A DNA stretch of 36,810 nt from an uncultured Gammaproteobacteria bacterium (GTDB taxonomy: Bacteria > Pseudomonadota > Gammaproteobacteria > Pseudomonadales > Litorivicinaceae), in assembly GCA_913057215.1 (NCBI GenBank), contig CAJXNQ010000016.1, positions 1 through 36,810 on the forward strand, in the 5' to 3' direction. Numbering within the stretch: the first letter of the stretch is position 1; every line of letters starts with the position of its first letter. Position numbers and translations under genes: made by a program. The notes below the pieces were generated by a model. The model did no database searches, was not told the origin of the DNA, and worked only from the letters and a program-made list of their open reading frames with translations. Below are positions 1 through 8,467 of the stretch, one piece after another.

Positions 1-824
1 GCGTCGGGCAGTGCATCAAACCCAACGTCCTCAAGTGTTGAGCCAAAAACCAAGCGTCCATCACCGCGCGGAATGGCGTACCGTCCATCGGCAAGCACCA
101 CCCGCGACACCAAATGACAGGAGCTAAACAAGAGCATTTGCCCTTTCATTGGCTTGACGGGACATTGAATCCCAACCGACTCGCACAATGTGGCACTCCA
201 CGCACCACCGGTCAATCCAACCTGACCCGCGACAATGGGTTTCCCTTGCGCCAGAACAACGGGGGCTTCAGGAGTACCCGTCAATTCAACCGGACACTGT
301 TCTACTACATCGATCAATTCGTGTTGTAGGCACGCCAATCGCAGTGCTTTCCCCAAGCGTGGATTTCGAACGCTGGCAATCTCAGGCATCCAAAGGGGGG
401 TTTCTGTGAGTTCAACATGCGGCTCGAGCGCCTTCGCATCGGTGGCTGTAATCTCCATCACTTTGGGATGCATCCCTGATCCCCAAGCCAGTGCTTGAGC
501 ACGCTCTTGCATCGCCGTCACCAACATACCGCGTTGCAAGCATTCTGGATCGATCCCTGTGGACTCGGCCAAATGACTGATGAGACCCGGATAGGTGGAT
601 TGTGACCAACTCGCCAGTGCTGTGATGTGTGTTTGATAACGCCACGGATAGAGAGGTGAGATAATTCCACCGCCGGCCCAAGAGGCTTCACGACCGGCAT
701 GCCCGCGATCAAAAAGACGCACAGACATGCCAGCGGCGGCAAGTTCAAGAGCAGACATCAGCCCCATAACACCGGCGCCGATGAGCACCATGTCTGGGGA
801 GCTGTGGGGATTGGTCGAGGTCAT
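1..824 (-). CDS. thiO: Glycine oxidase / FAD-dependent amine oxidase, ThiO-like (3' end beyond window)
   Basis: The reading frame opens at ATG 824 and is still open at base 1, so 274 codons are present of a family length near 350-370. The N-terminus carries a Rossmann FAD-binding motif, LIGAGVMGLMSA, followed by a GGGIISPLYPWRY stretch that I recall as typical of ThiO. A later PMKGQM motif is typical of DAO-type oxidases. ThiO oxidises glycine to the imine used to build the thiazole of thiamine; this is family knowledge. The gene diverges from the fimT-like gene with 55 bp between their starts, the neighbourhood I recall for the Pseudomonas homologue. The C-terminal substrate domain is cut off, so another DAO-family activity such as D-amino acid oxidation cannot be excluded. 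Confidence 0.85.
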   Translation of the reverse strand, partial: MTSTNPHSSPDMVLIGAGVMGLMSALELAAAGMSVRLFDRGHAGREASWAGGGIISPLYPWRYQTHITALASWSQSTYPGLISHLAESTGIDPECLQRGMLVTAMQERAQALAWGSGMHPKVMEITATDAKALEPHVELTETPLWMPEIASVRNPRLGKALRLACLQHELIDVVEQCPVELTGTPEAPVVLAQGKPIVAGQVGLTGGAWSATLCESVGIQCPVKPMKGQMLLFSSCHLVSRVVLADGRYAIPRGDGRLVFGSTLEDVGFDALPD

Positions 825-879
825 GGTCGGAGTATCGCACGTCCAATGCATCAATCTGAATATCCGCTAAGCTCAGAAC

Positions 880-1248
880 ATGCAGATACTTCACATGATG
901 ATTGGCTTAAGCATCTTCGGGTTGATGACAGCCCAGGCTGTACCCACCTTTCAATCCGCCAGCGAACGCAGTCAGCAACAGATCTTGATTTCACAAATCC
1001 AGGCTGCCATTCGTCACGGCATGGTTGAATCTCGTGCAACTCAAGCGTCTGTCGATATTGTGCTGCCATCGATCCCAATGGCCCATCGGATCCGCACGCT
1101 GGCAGGCACACTGGTCAGAGCCTACCCCGATGGAACAGTGAGCCCTGGTGAAGTTCGTATGTGCACACACGCAGGCACGACCGAACGCCTGATCATCTCA
1201 AGCCTCGGAAGAACGCGCCGCGAAACCAACCAGTCAGCCTGTGATTGA
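880..1248 (+). CDS. fimT: FimT/GspH-like minor pilin without a leader peptide
   Basis: This 122-residue protein begins MQILHMMIGLSIFGLM, then AVPTFQSASERSQ, which matches the N-terminal helix of FimT/GspH-type pseudopilins. It aligns residue for residue with the mature end of a canonical pilin, so the initiator Met sits where Phe1 would be after cleavage and His replaces Glu5. An in-frame TAA lies only three codons upstream, so no leader can be added by choosing an earlier start. The C-terminus has the GRxR motif (GRTR) reported for DNA-binding FimT, plus two cysteines. FimT is a minor pilin linked to DNA uptake in natural transformation. It lies convergent to, and overlaps by 15 bp, the pilE-like gene. 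Family placement is from sequence pattern and position; whether the product is functional is unclear. Confidence 0.7.
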   Translation: MQILHMMIGLSIFGLMTAQAVPTFQSASERSQQQILISQIQAAIRHGMVESRATQASVDIVLPSIPMAHRIRTLAGTLVRAYPDGTVSPGEVRMCTHAGTTERLIISSLGRTRRETNQSACD

Positions 1249-1602
1249 CGGCCAACAATTCGGTGCACCGGCCTTTCGTACGCCAGTCGTTGTCAACGAC
1301 CAATACTGACAGCGATGCGGTCTGTCTGGCGTCAAGCGAATCTCAAGACAGCGCGGACCCTCACAGGGCGCCAATTCAAAGTGCACATGTGGAGCGCGAG
1401 CCACGGTATTCGGAAATGCACCATTGTCATGATAGTGCGCCCATGCCTGCTCAACTCGCTCCATCAGCAATGCATGGTAGGTCAATTGGTCAGTTTTACT
1501 CTGCGTCACACCAATCAGTTGGCCAGCGCCTGCCATCAAAATGCCGGCGATCACCATGACCACCAGCAGCTCGACTAATGAGAAACCGGCGTTGCGTGCC
1601 AT
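1234..1602 (-). CDS. pilE: Type IV minor pilin, PilE-like
   Basis: From ATG 1602 the 122-residue product begins MARNAGFSLVELLVVMVIAG, a canonical type III leader: a short basic peptide, Gly-1, Phe+1 and Glu+5, followed by a hydrophobic helix. PilD-type peptidase would cleave after the Gly and methylate the Phe. The C-terminal half has four cysteines, at least two of which probably form the D-loop disulfide. A longer form from GTG 1644 is possible but puts 14 extra residues before the leader, so I prefer ATG 1602. The start overlaps the pilX-like gene by 28 bp, which suggests coupling. It is last in the minor-pilin operon, where pilE sits in Pseudomonas. It could equally be called a generic type IV prepilin. 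Confidence 0.8.
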   Translation of the reverse strand: MARNAGFSLVELLVVMVIAGILMAGAGQLIGVTQSKTDQLTYHALLMERVEQAWAHYHDNGAFPNTVARAPHVHFELAPCEGPRCLEIRLTPDRPHRCQYWSLTTTGVRKAGAPNCWPSITG

Positions 1603-1916
1603 ACGGCCTGCCGTTCCGTGACGACCCACTGCCCATTCTCCCACACCACACGAAGACGGACTGCGCGCGTCGATAGCCCGTCTGGAACTGTGTAGTCCAG
1701 GGTGACTGGACTGGACTCTGGATCCAGAGACGCAATCAGCGCATCAAAGCGTGCCCACTCAGCGCGCGCGGCATCTTGTGCGCGCGTCTCAATCGAGATA
1801 ACTCGCTCTGTTTGAATCCGGTCGGTCAGTCGCGCCGCGAAATCAGCCACCCACAGAAAACCGACAACGCTTGCGAATACCAAGGCGCCAACAACAATCG
1901 ATCCGCGCTCAGTCAT
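1575..1916 (-). CDS. pilX: PilX-like minor pilin
   Basis: The 113-residue product begins MTERGSIVVGALVFASVVGF. This is the short basic leader, Gly and hydrophobic helix seen in PilX N-terminal domains, in which position 5 is not Glu. The rest has no motif I recognise and is shorter than PilX of Pseudomonas. PilX helps prime pilus assembly as part of the minor-pilin complex; that is family knowledge. ATG 1916 overlaps the last codons of the pilW-like gene by 8 bp, and the gene overlaps the pilE-like gene at its 3' end. Assignment rests on operon position and the N-terminal helix, so the name is tentative. Confidence 0.65.
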   Translation of the reverse strand: MTERGSIVVGALVFASVVGFLWVADFAARLTDRIQTERVISIETRAQDAARAEWARFDALIASLDPESSPVTLDYTVPDGLSTRAVRLRVVWENGQWVVTERQAVWHATPVSH

Positions 1917-2418
1917 ACAACACCTGACCCGGCAGTGCCTCGTGACAATAGATCCAAACTGGGTCTGACAGCGTAAAACAGACTCGACGGGTATCTGCGC
2001 TGACTGTCATGGAACCTGTCGCATCCATCAACGCATGCTGACTTTGATCACCAAACCGATCCTGAAATATCCAAAGCGCATCCTCAGTCTGACTTTGACT
2101 TCGACCGAGATAGATAATCACGGTTGAAAACGGATGCGTTAACTGAATTCCTGTCTCCGATCTGACCTCCACCGCGCTGGCACCGATAGTGCGCCGTATC
2201 GAGGTTTGATCAACCACTTCAATTGCATTGGCCGGCACAAAGAGTGTCGGAAGATACCGCGTTGCCGCATGGAGATCGGCTTGAACGAGACGACCATCGA
2301 TTTCAGTGGCTCGACGCGTTGAATCTGCAATCCAAATGGAGACCATCAACACCGTTACCGCCAGACCAATGGCAAGTGCCACCAAGCTCTCCGCAAGCAT
2401 GCCCTGCTGGTGTCTCAT
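1909..2418 (-). CDS. pilW: PilW-like minor pilin with shifted glutamate
   Basis: The 169-residue protein starts MRHQQGMLAESLVALAIGLAV, a prepilin leader with Gly before the helix. After the Gly, Met replaces Phe and Glu lies at mature position 4 rather than 5, as if one residue of the usual FTLIEL block had been lost. The VALAIG segment is typical of PilW. The body, about 110 residues after the helix, carries two cysteines near the end. PilW joins the PilVWX-FimU complex thought to start pilus assembly. ATG 2418 overlaps the pilV-like stop by 4 bp (ATGA). The protein is much shorter than Pseudomonas PilW. The name is supported by order and N-terminus only. Confidence 0.65.
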   Translation of the reverse strand: MRHQQGMLAESLVALAIGLAVTVLMVSIWIADSTRRATEIDGRLVQADLHAATRYLPTLFVPANAIEVVDQTSIRRTIGASAVEVRSETGIQLTHPFSTVIIYLGRSQSQTEDALWIFQDRFGDQSQHALMDATGSMTVSADTRRVCFTLSDPVWIYCHEALPGQVLYD

Positions 2419-2798
2419 CGTTCGGCCTCATAGACCGTGACATCCGTCCTTCGGTCAATCAGTTGTACACGACGGTGCCATGTCGAGTCCTTTGCCGTGA
2501 TGGTCAGTTCAAGACGATAATTGGCATCGGGATAACGCGTGAGGACATCAGTGAGGAGGTTGAATTCGCTGCTGGGAGAAACCCCAGTCACTTCGCCGTC
2601 ATACAACACCCAATGACCGGCGCGCTCGATCGACTGACTCATTGCCATTGCAGCCTGAGTGGCATCAATCAAACCCAAATGCAGACGTCGTTCTGCCTCC
2701 CGACCCTCTAGATCCGGCGCGCGCGTGATTAAAACTGCCATCACCAAACTGACAACGGCTAAACCGATCAACGCATCTGTTAAGGCAAATCCACGCAT
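2415..2798 (-). CDS. pilV: PilV-like minor pilin
   Basis: The 127-residue product begins MRGFALTDALIGLAVVSLVM, a minimal two-residue leader, Gly-1 and Phe+1, with Asp instead of Glu at +5. The ALIGLAVVSL helix fits PilV/PilI-type pseudopilins. No cysteine is present in the body. It is the first of four overlapping minor-pilin genes and follows ispH by 59 bp, the place where the minor pilins begin beside ispH in Pseudomonas. A strong ribosome binding site, GGGAGGA, lies four bases before ATG 2798, partly inside a small hairpin. It may share the ispH transcript or use its own promoter; none is obvious in the gap. Confidence 0.7.
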   Translation of the reverse strand: MRGFALTDALIGLAVVSLVMAVLITRAPDLEGREAERRLHLGLIDATQAAMAMSQSIERAGHWVLYDGEVTGVSPSSEFNLLTDVLTRYPDANYRLELTITAKDSTWHRRVQLIDRRTDVTVYEAER

Positions 2799-2804
2799 GC
2801 ATTC

Positions 2805-2819
2805 CTCCCGCTGAGGGAG
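2805..2819 (-). promoter_or_regulatory. Hairpin covering the pilV ribosome binding site
   Basis: On the minus strand CTCCC pairs with GGGAG across a five-base loop, and the GGGAG arm is part of the GGGAGGA Shine-Dalgarno sequence of the pilV-like gene. The 5 bp GC-rich stem could reduce initiation at the operon's first gene. The pairing is visible; a regulatory role is inference. Confidence 0.4.
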
Positions 2820-2857
2820 TACAGCAAACCGTCAATGGATGCGTGGGAGTGTGGACT

Positions 2858-3811
2858 TCAGTCCGAGTCGATCGGGTGCAGACGCAACTCTTTCGGCAAT
2901 GAGAACTGGACGGATTCAGTCACACCAATTTCTTGACTCACCTGATCAGCACCGAGTTCTGTTAAGCGCGCGCACACTGCTTGCACCACAGACTCAGGCG
3001 CTGACGCACCGGCGGTCACTGCAACCGCCTGCTTACCATCCACCCAATGCGCTTGAATCTGCTCAGGAGCATCGACCAGGTGCGCTTCAGCACCCAAACG
3101 CTCAGCCAATTCGCGCAGCCGATTGGAGTTCGATGAATTCGGCGATCCAACCACCAACACCAAATCACTTTGCCCTGCCAACCGCTTCACAGCATCTTGT
3201 CTGTTTTGCGTGGCATAGCAGATGTCATCGGTTCGCGGCCCTTTAATCTCTGGAAAGCGCGTTTTGAGGACGTCGATGATGCGCGCAGTATCGTCCATAG
3301 ACAGCGTCGTCTGGGTCACAAACGCAGCGGTTGCAGGATCTCGCAGCTCGACACGGGCTGCATCGTCTTCATCTTCGACGAGGACCATGACGCCACCATG
3401 GGATCTGTCGAACTGACCCATGGTGCCCTCGACCTCGGGGTGTCCCGCGTGACCAATCAAAATGCATTCACGGCCCTCGCGCGCAAAGCGGATCACTTCC
3501 ATGTGCACTTTGGTGACCAACGGACAGGTTGCATCAAAGACTTTGAGTTGGCGCCTGGCTGCCTCGTCCTGCACTGCTTTCGAGACACCGTGTGCAGAAA
3601 AGATCACGATGGCATCGTCTGGAACCTCATTGAGCTCATCGACGAACACAGCACCACGCGTCTTTAAGTCATCAACCACCGTTCGGTTATGCACCACCTC
3701 GTGTCGCACATAAACGGGCGCCCCAAAAACCTCAAGCGCGCGATTCACAATGTCGATGGCCCGATCCACACCGGCACAAAATCCGCGAGGGTTGGCAAGT
3801 GTGACTTGCAT
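2858..3811 (-). CDS. ispH: 4-hydroxy-3-methylbut-2-enyl diphosphate reductase
   Basis: IspH makes IPP and DMAPP from HMBPP in the last step of the MEP isoprenoid pathway, using a cytosolic iron-sulfur cluster. The 317-residue protein has the family's usual length. The three cluster cysteines are at residues 12 (GFCAGV), 96 (DATCPLV) and 198 (DICYAT), the expected spacing. The SAHGV and [11 protein letters not shown] motifs are also intact. ATG 3811 shares a TGATG overlap with the fkpB stop, so the two genes are probably translated in sequence. Pairing of ispH with fkpB and lspA is common in gammaproteobacteria. Confidence 0.98.
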   Translation of the reverse strand: MQVTLANPRGFCAGVDRAIDIVNRALEVFGAPVYVRHEVVHNRTVVDDLKTRGAVFVDELNEVPDDAIVIFSAHGVSKAVQDEAARRQLKVFDATCPLVTKVHMEVIRFAREGRECILIGHAGHPEVEGTMGQFDRSHGGVMVLVEDEDDAARVELRDPATAAFVTQTTLSMDDTARIIDVLKTRFPEIKGPRTDDICYATQNRQDAVKRLAGQSDLVLVVGSPNSSNSNRLRELAERLGAEAHLVDAPEQIQAHWVDGKQAVAVTAGASAPESVVQAVCARLTELGADQVSQEIGVTESVQFSLPKELRLHPIDSD

Positions 3812-4257
3812 CAGTGGGTCTCCGCCGGTTCAACATGCAAGACTTCAACTTCAAACTCAAGCGCACGACCGGCCAACGGATGGTTGAAATCCACCGTCAC
3901 TTGGTCGTCGTTGATTTCAGTGACTACTCCCGGGAGTTCTGTTTTCGCCTTGTCTTGAAAGCTCACCACAAGCCCCTCGGAGAGTTCAACGGACGGGTCA
4001 AAGTCCCGCCGAGACAAAGTCTGAACGTTTGCGGGGTTGTGTTGCCCAAACCCATCTTCTGGATGCATGGTTTGCACGCGACGCTCACCGGCGTGCATTC
4101 CAAACAGGACTTTCTCAAACGCGGCCGGCAAATTGCCATCACCGATCACCAGCGATGCGGGCGCTTTTTCAAACGTCGAGTCCACAAGCTCACCTGTCTC
4201 ACTCAGCTTTAGAGCAAAGTGCAGTTCAACTTTCGTGTTCGGGCCGACTTCGAGCAT
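3811..4257 (-). CDS. fkpB: FKBP-type peptidyl-prolyl isomerase FkpB (SlpA-like)
   Basis: The 148-residue protein shows the SlpA-type FKBP fold: VELHFALKL near the start, [22 protein letters not shown], the insert-in-flap GFGQHNP region and the signature [21 protein letters not shown] near the end. It catalyses proline cis-trans isomerisation and acts as a chaperone. I chose ATG 4257, where the protein begins [11 protein letters not shown] and a GGATGG sequence lies upstream. A longer form from ATG 4272 is possible and would add five residues. The start lies inside lspA (32 bp overlap) and the stop overlaps the ispH start. Confidence 0.93.
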   Translation of the reverse strand: MLEVGPNTKVELHFALKLSETGELVDSTFEKAPASLVIGDGNLPAAFEKVLFGMHAGERRVQTMHPEDGFGQHNPANVQTLSRRDFDPSVELSEGLVVSFQDKAKTELPGVVTEINDDQVTVDFNHPLAGRALEFEVEVLHVEPAETH

Positions 4258-4705
4258 CCAAATACCATCCAATCAATAAACAACATGCAGCCAACGTAAT
4301 GCTTGTATCTGCAATATTAAAGGCTGGAAATGACCAATGTCCCCAATGCAGATGCACAAAATCCACGACATACCCAAAGACCGCACGGTCAAATGCATTA
4401 CCCAAGGCTCCTGGAACTAACAGCACATATCCGGTCTGCATCCACGGATTGAGCGGTTCACGCATCAGGGTATGGATACAATAGGCCGTCACCGCCATAG
4501 CAATGCCTAAAAATAACCAGCGTTGCCAACCGCCTGCGTCTGCCAAAAAGCTGAAAGCGGCGCCTTCGTTATGCAAAAGCGTCATCGACAAAAAAGGCAA
4601 TACAGGCAGTGGCTGTCCATAATTAAGCCAAGCACTGGCCACGAGCTTGGTTGCCTGATCGAGGCACAATACCAACGCCATCATCCAGACGATCCGCCAT
4701 GTCAT
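4226..4705 (-). CDS. lspA: Lipoprotein signal peptidase (signal peptidase II)
   Basis: LspA is an inner-membrane aspartic protease that removes signal peptides from diacylglyceryl-modified prolipoproteins. The 159-residue protein has four hydrophobic segments. Its two catalytic aspartates are visible: Asp115 in GYVVDF and Asp133 in FNIADTSI, with the conserved LGNAFDR block before them and the NEGAAFS motif near residue 46. The gene starts within the ileS stop (ATGA, 4 bp) and its 3' end overlaps fkpB. The length is normal for the family. Confidence 0.97.
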   Translation of the reverse strand: MTWRIVWMMALVLCLDQATKLVASAWLNYGQPLPVLPFLSMTLLHNEGAAFSFLADAGGWQRWLFLGIAMAVTAYCIHTLMREPLNPWMQTGYVLLVPGALGNAFDRAVFGYVVDFVHLHWGHWSFPAFNIADTSITLAACCLLIGWYLDARSRPEHES

Positions 4706-7527
4706 GCGAACAGACGCGCCTCCCCGCCGCCCTCGATGTTCTCAATACACCGACCACACAACAGTGGATGTGCCTCATGATGGCCAACGTCGGGGCGATG
4801 GTGCCAGCACCGTTCACACTTTGTATGCGGTGTTGCAGCGACGGTCACCCGCAGACCCGGACACGCAGAATCTGAAATCGCAGACTCTGGAGCCTCACTC
4901 AAATCAGCAATCTGCACGCCTGATGTGATGGTCACGAATCTGAGCTCATCACCCAGGGCCTCAAGGATCGGACGTAAGTCGGCATCGGCATACAGCGTGA
5001 TCTCAGCGGACAGCGATCCTTTGACGACCCCTTCATTACGAGACGTTTCGATCGCCTGATTGATGGCTTCTTTCACGGCTTGCAAACGCGCCCAGTCAGC
5101 CACAGCGCGACCAGAAACCGCCGGTAATGCCGCCTCTGTCACCGCAAACACATAAGGGTGCGGACGCTCTCCGGGCATGGCTTCCCAGATCTCTTGTGCT
5201 GTAAACGACACGATCGGAGCCAACCACCGCACAAATGCATCGGTCATCAGATACAGCGCCGTCTGACAACTCCGTCGTGCGTGACTGTCGGCTTTTAGGG
5301 TGTATTGACGATCTTTAATAATGTCGAGATAAAACCCGCCCAAATCATGCACACAAAAGTGATGCAATGCCTGCGTCACCTCAGAGAAAGCATAGTTTCG
5401 ATAATGCGTCATGATCTGCTGTGAAAGCGCACGGGTCCGCATCACCATCTCTGCATCCAGACTGACCAGATCATCCAATGCGACCTGATGACGATCGGGG
5501 TCGAACCCCGCCATATTGGCGAGCATAAACCGCGCTGTATTTCGGATTCTTCGATAGGTATCTGCCGTGCGCTCAAGAATACTCTGACTCACCGTCATCT
5601 CTTTGGTGAAGTCAGCCGAGGCAATCCAAAGTCGCAAAATATCCGCACCAAGACTATTCATGACCTGTTGTGGAGGAATCACATTACCCAACGATTTCGA
5701 CATCTTTCGGCCGTCTTGATCGACCGTAAACCCATGCGTCAATAAGCCCGCGTATGGTGCTTTCCCGTGAATCGCCACGGAGGTCAGTAATGAAGATTGG
5801 AACCAGCCACGGTGTTGATCCGAGCCCTCTAGATACAAATCAGCCGGAAAGCTCAACTCATCACGCCGGCCCAAGACGGAGGCATGTGTGGTTCCCGAAT
5901 CAAACCACACATCCAATACATCGGTGACTTTTCGGTAGTCAGCAGCATCCTGACCAATCAACTCTTCTGGGTCCACATCAAACCACGCGTTGATTCCATC
6001 GGCCGCAATGCGCTCAGCGATGGTTTCAAACAGCGCTTCGGTATTGGGATGCAGTTGACTGGTCTCTTTGTGAACAAAAACGGTGATGGGCACACCCCAA
6101 TTCCGTTGCCTTGATATGCACCAATCTGGGCGATCCTCAAGCATCGCCGCCAAGCGGTTTTGCCCCCAAGACGGCGTAAACTCAATCTCTTCGGCCACAG
6201 CATGACGTGCTGTTTCGAGCAGTCCTTCACCTTGCATCCGGATGAACCACTGCGGTGTGGCTCGGTAAATAACAGGCGATTTGTGGCGCCAGCAATGCGG
6301 ATAGGAGTGTTCCATCGGCGCTTTATGGACCAAACGACCCAAAGACTCCAAATACTCAGCAATGGGTTTCCCTGCTTTCTCAACATGTAACCCACCGACG
6401 ACTGCAACCGAATCACTGAATGTGCCGTCGTCCCGAACCGGCGTCAGTAATTCCAGATCCAAGTCTTTGGCGGCAAGAAAGTCCTCCAGGCCATACGCAG
6501 GTGCCGAATGCACTGCACCTGTTCCCGCCTCGAGTGTCACATGATCGCCTGTGATCACAGGCACCACTCGACCATCCCAGGGTGCCTCGCACATCACACC
6601 AGCCAAGTCTGCACCAACCGCGCGCCCCAAGACGTGAAAGTCATCAACACGGTAGCGTTCTGACAAGGCTTCTAACCGACCCTCGGCAAGGATCAAGGTC
6701 CAAGCTTGGTCATCTTTTTGGAATGAAACCAAGACATACTCGAGTGCGCCGTTGACTGCCACGAACTGGTTCGCCGGCAGCGTCCAAGGCGTGGTTGTCC
6801 AGATTGTCATCGAAGCTTGCTCGGCTGTGGCCTGATCTACCGAGAAGGCATCTACAATCTTCGCAGTATTCTGGACTGGAAATGCCACATCGACCGTCCA
6901 GGTCTTCCGATCCTGATACTCCACCTCAGCCTCAGCCAATGCGCTTTCGCAATCCATACACCAGTACACCGGTTTGGCGCCTTGGTGGAAATGACCATTG
7001 GCGATGATACGACCGAGGGAACGCACGATGTCGGCCTCGACTTGGTAGTCCATTGTCAGATAAGGATGATCCCAGTCACCGAGGACACCCAACCGCTGAA
7101 AATCTGATTTTTGACGCTCAATTTGAGTTCCTGCATAGGCACGGCATGCGTCTCGAAACGCACTGGCGGACGCAAAGGCCTCGCCGATTTTGCCTTCGGT
7201 CGTCTCCACCTTGTGCTCAATCGGTAACCCATGACAATCCCAGCCAGGCACGTACGGCGCGTTATAGCCGTCAAGTCCCCGCGATTTGACGACAATGTCT
7301 TTTAATACTTTGTTGACGGCATGGCCGATGTGAATATCGCCATTGGCATAGGGTGGACCATCATGCAGAACAAAGGTCTTGTCCCGCGTCGCCTGAGCCT
7401 TCCGAATTTGTCCATACCAATCATCTGCAATCCAACGGGACAGCATATCTGGCTCCCGTTTGGCGAGATTGCCGCGCATTGGAAAGGGTGTATCTGGAAG
7501 ATTCAGCGTGTGTTTGTAGTCGGTCAT
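4702..7527 (-). CDS. ileS: Isoleucyl-tRNA synthetase
   Basis: IleRS charges tRNA-Ile in the cytoplasm. The 941-residue protein has the bacterial class I layout. It has a [18 protein letters not shown] block with the HIGH motif near residue 65, a long CP1 editing domain in the middle third, and KMSKS in [11 protein letters not shown]. The anticodon-binding region is followed by a C-terminal zinc site of two Cys pairs (CERC and CGRC). The absence of large deletions and the zinc tail point to the ordinary bacterial type rather than the mupirocin-resistant type. It overlaps ribF upstream and lspA downstream by 4 bp each, so it is embedded in a coupled operon. Confidence 0.98.
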   Translation of the reverse strand: MTDYKHTLNLPDTPFPMRGNLAKREPDMLSRWIADDWYGQIRKAQATRDKTFVLHDGPPYANGDIHIGHAVNKVLKDIVVKSRGLDGYNAPYVPGWDCHGLPIEHKVETTEGKIGEAFASASAFRDACRAYAGTQIERQKSDFQRLGVLGDWDHPYLTMDYQVEADIVRSLGRIIANGHFHQGAKPVYWCMDCESALAEAEVEYQDRKTWTVDVAFPVQNTAKIVDAFSVDQATAEQASMTIWTTTPWTLPANQFVAVNGALEYVLVSFQKDDQAWTLILAEGRLEALSERYRVDDFHVLGRAVGADLAGVMCEAPWDGRVVPVITGDHVTLEAGTGAVHSAPAYGLEDFLAAKDLDLELLTPVRDDGTFSDSVAVVGGLHVEKAGKPIAEYLESLGRLVHKAPMEHSYPHCWRHKSPVIYRATPQWFIRMQGEGLLETARHAVAEEIEFTPSWGQNRLAAMLEDRPDWCISRQRNWGVPITVFVHKETSQLHPNTEALFETIAERIAADGINAWFDVDPEELIGQDAADYRKVTDVLDVWFDSGTTHASVLGRRDELSFPADLYLEGSDQHRGWFQSSLLTSVAIHGKAPYAGLLTHGFTVDQDGRKMSKSLGNVIPPQQVMNSLGADILRLWIASADFTKEMTVSQSILERTADTYRRIRNTARFMLANMAGFDPDRHQVALDDLVSLDAEMVMRTRALSQQIMTHYRNYAFSEVTQALHHFCVHDLGGFYLDIIKDRQYTLKADSHARRSCQTALYLMTDAFVRWLAPIVSFTAQEIWEAMPGERPHPYVFAVTEAALPAVSGRAVADWARLQAVKEAINQAIETSRNEGVVKGSLSAEITLYADADLRPILEALGDELRFVTITSGVQIADLSEAPESAISDSACPGLRVTVAATPHTKCERCWHHRPDVGHHEAHPLLCGRCIENIEGGGEARLFA

Positions 7528-8459
7528 GTCGCAGTTGTACCCATGGCGTTCAATAATTGGCGAGCCTGTGCGTTGTCTTCAGCAATCTGTGTCGACAAGC
7601 GCTCAACACTTTCAAATTTCATTTCAGGTCGAATAAAAAATCGAGGAATCACAGTCAATTGTTGACCATACAACTGTCCATCGAAGTCATGCAAATGGAC
7701 TTCGAGCCAAACACCGTCACCAGAGACCGTCGGCCGGGTTCCGATATTGGCAATCGCCCCCTTGATGTCTCCACTCGGTAAGATCACGGCGCAGCCAAAC
7801 ACTCCAGTCAGTGGAGGTCGTCGAATCAGCCGAATATTCGCGGTCGGAAACCCGAGTGTCCTACCAAGCTGCTGGCCATATGCTACCTTTCCGGTGACTG
7901 AAAACGGTCTTCCCAGCAGCGAACGCGCGAGATCGAAGTCATGCGATTCAAGTGCGTCTCGAATCCTCGACGATGAAATGCGTGCGCCATCGTGCACATG
8001 GGTTTGGGACTGCTCCAAACCAAATCCTGCAGCTCGGGCGTGCGCTTGCAAAAACGCAAAATCTCCCAAGCGATCACAGCCAAACCGAAAATCATCACCG
8101 ACAACCAGATGACGTACGCATTTCTGAATCAGTAACGCATCGACAAAGGCCTCAGCTGTCATCATGCGGATGTCTGCAAACTTCAAACACCACACCGTCT
8201 CGATCGACAACTCCGCCAAGGCCGCAACTTTGGCTTTGAGTGTTTGCAGGCGCGCTGGACCCGCCTCGCCGGATTGTCTGGCAAAATACTCACGCGGCTG
8301 TGGCTCGAAGATCAACACGGTCAGCGGAAGACCCAACTCCTCCGCGGCATCTTTCGCTTGTGCAATCACGCGTTGATGCCCGAGGTGGACCCCATCGAAA
8401 TTCCCGATAGTCAGGACATGCGGTGTAAACGGAGCCTGACGGCCAAAGGCAAACTGCAT
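7524..8459 (-). CDS. ribF: Bifunctional riboflavin kinase / FAD synthetase
   Basis: RibF phosphorylates riboflavin to FMN and adenylates FMN to FAD. The 311-residue product has an N-terminal nucleotidyltransferase half, with [15 protein letters not shown] near residue 17 and SSSRIRDAL later. The C-terminal flavokinase half has the [11 protein letters not shown] motif and NIGTRPTV. The reading frame is open much further upstream, but that extension lies inside murJ and has no homologous content. ATG 8459 gives the family's usual N-terminus and leaves 8 bp to the murJ stop. The stop overlaps the ileS start by 4 bp. Confidence 0.97.
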   Translation of the reverse strand: MQFAFGRQAPFTPHVLTIGNFDGVHLGHQRVIAQAKDAAEELGLPLTVLIFEPQPREYFARQSGEAGPARLQTLKAKVAALAELSIETVWCLKFADIRMMTAEAFVDALLIQKCVRHLVVGDDFRFGCDRLGDFAFLQAHARAAGFGLEQSQTHVHDGARISSSRIRDALESHDFDLARSLLGRPFSVTGKVAYGQQLGRTLGFPTANIRLIRRPPLTGVFGCAVILPSGDIKGAIANIGTRPTVSGDGVWLEVHLHDFDGQLYGQQLTVIPRFFIRPEMKFESVERLSTQIAEDNAQARQLLNAMGTTAT

Positions 8460-8467
8460 GATGTGGC

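Noticed and set aside
699-1028. 109-codon plus-strand frame across the thiO/fimT gap
   Set aside because: It runs antisense to the FAD-binding start of thiO and out of frame through fimT, with no domain.
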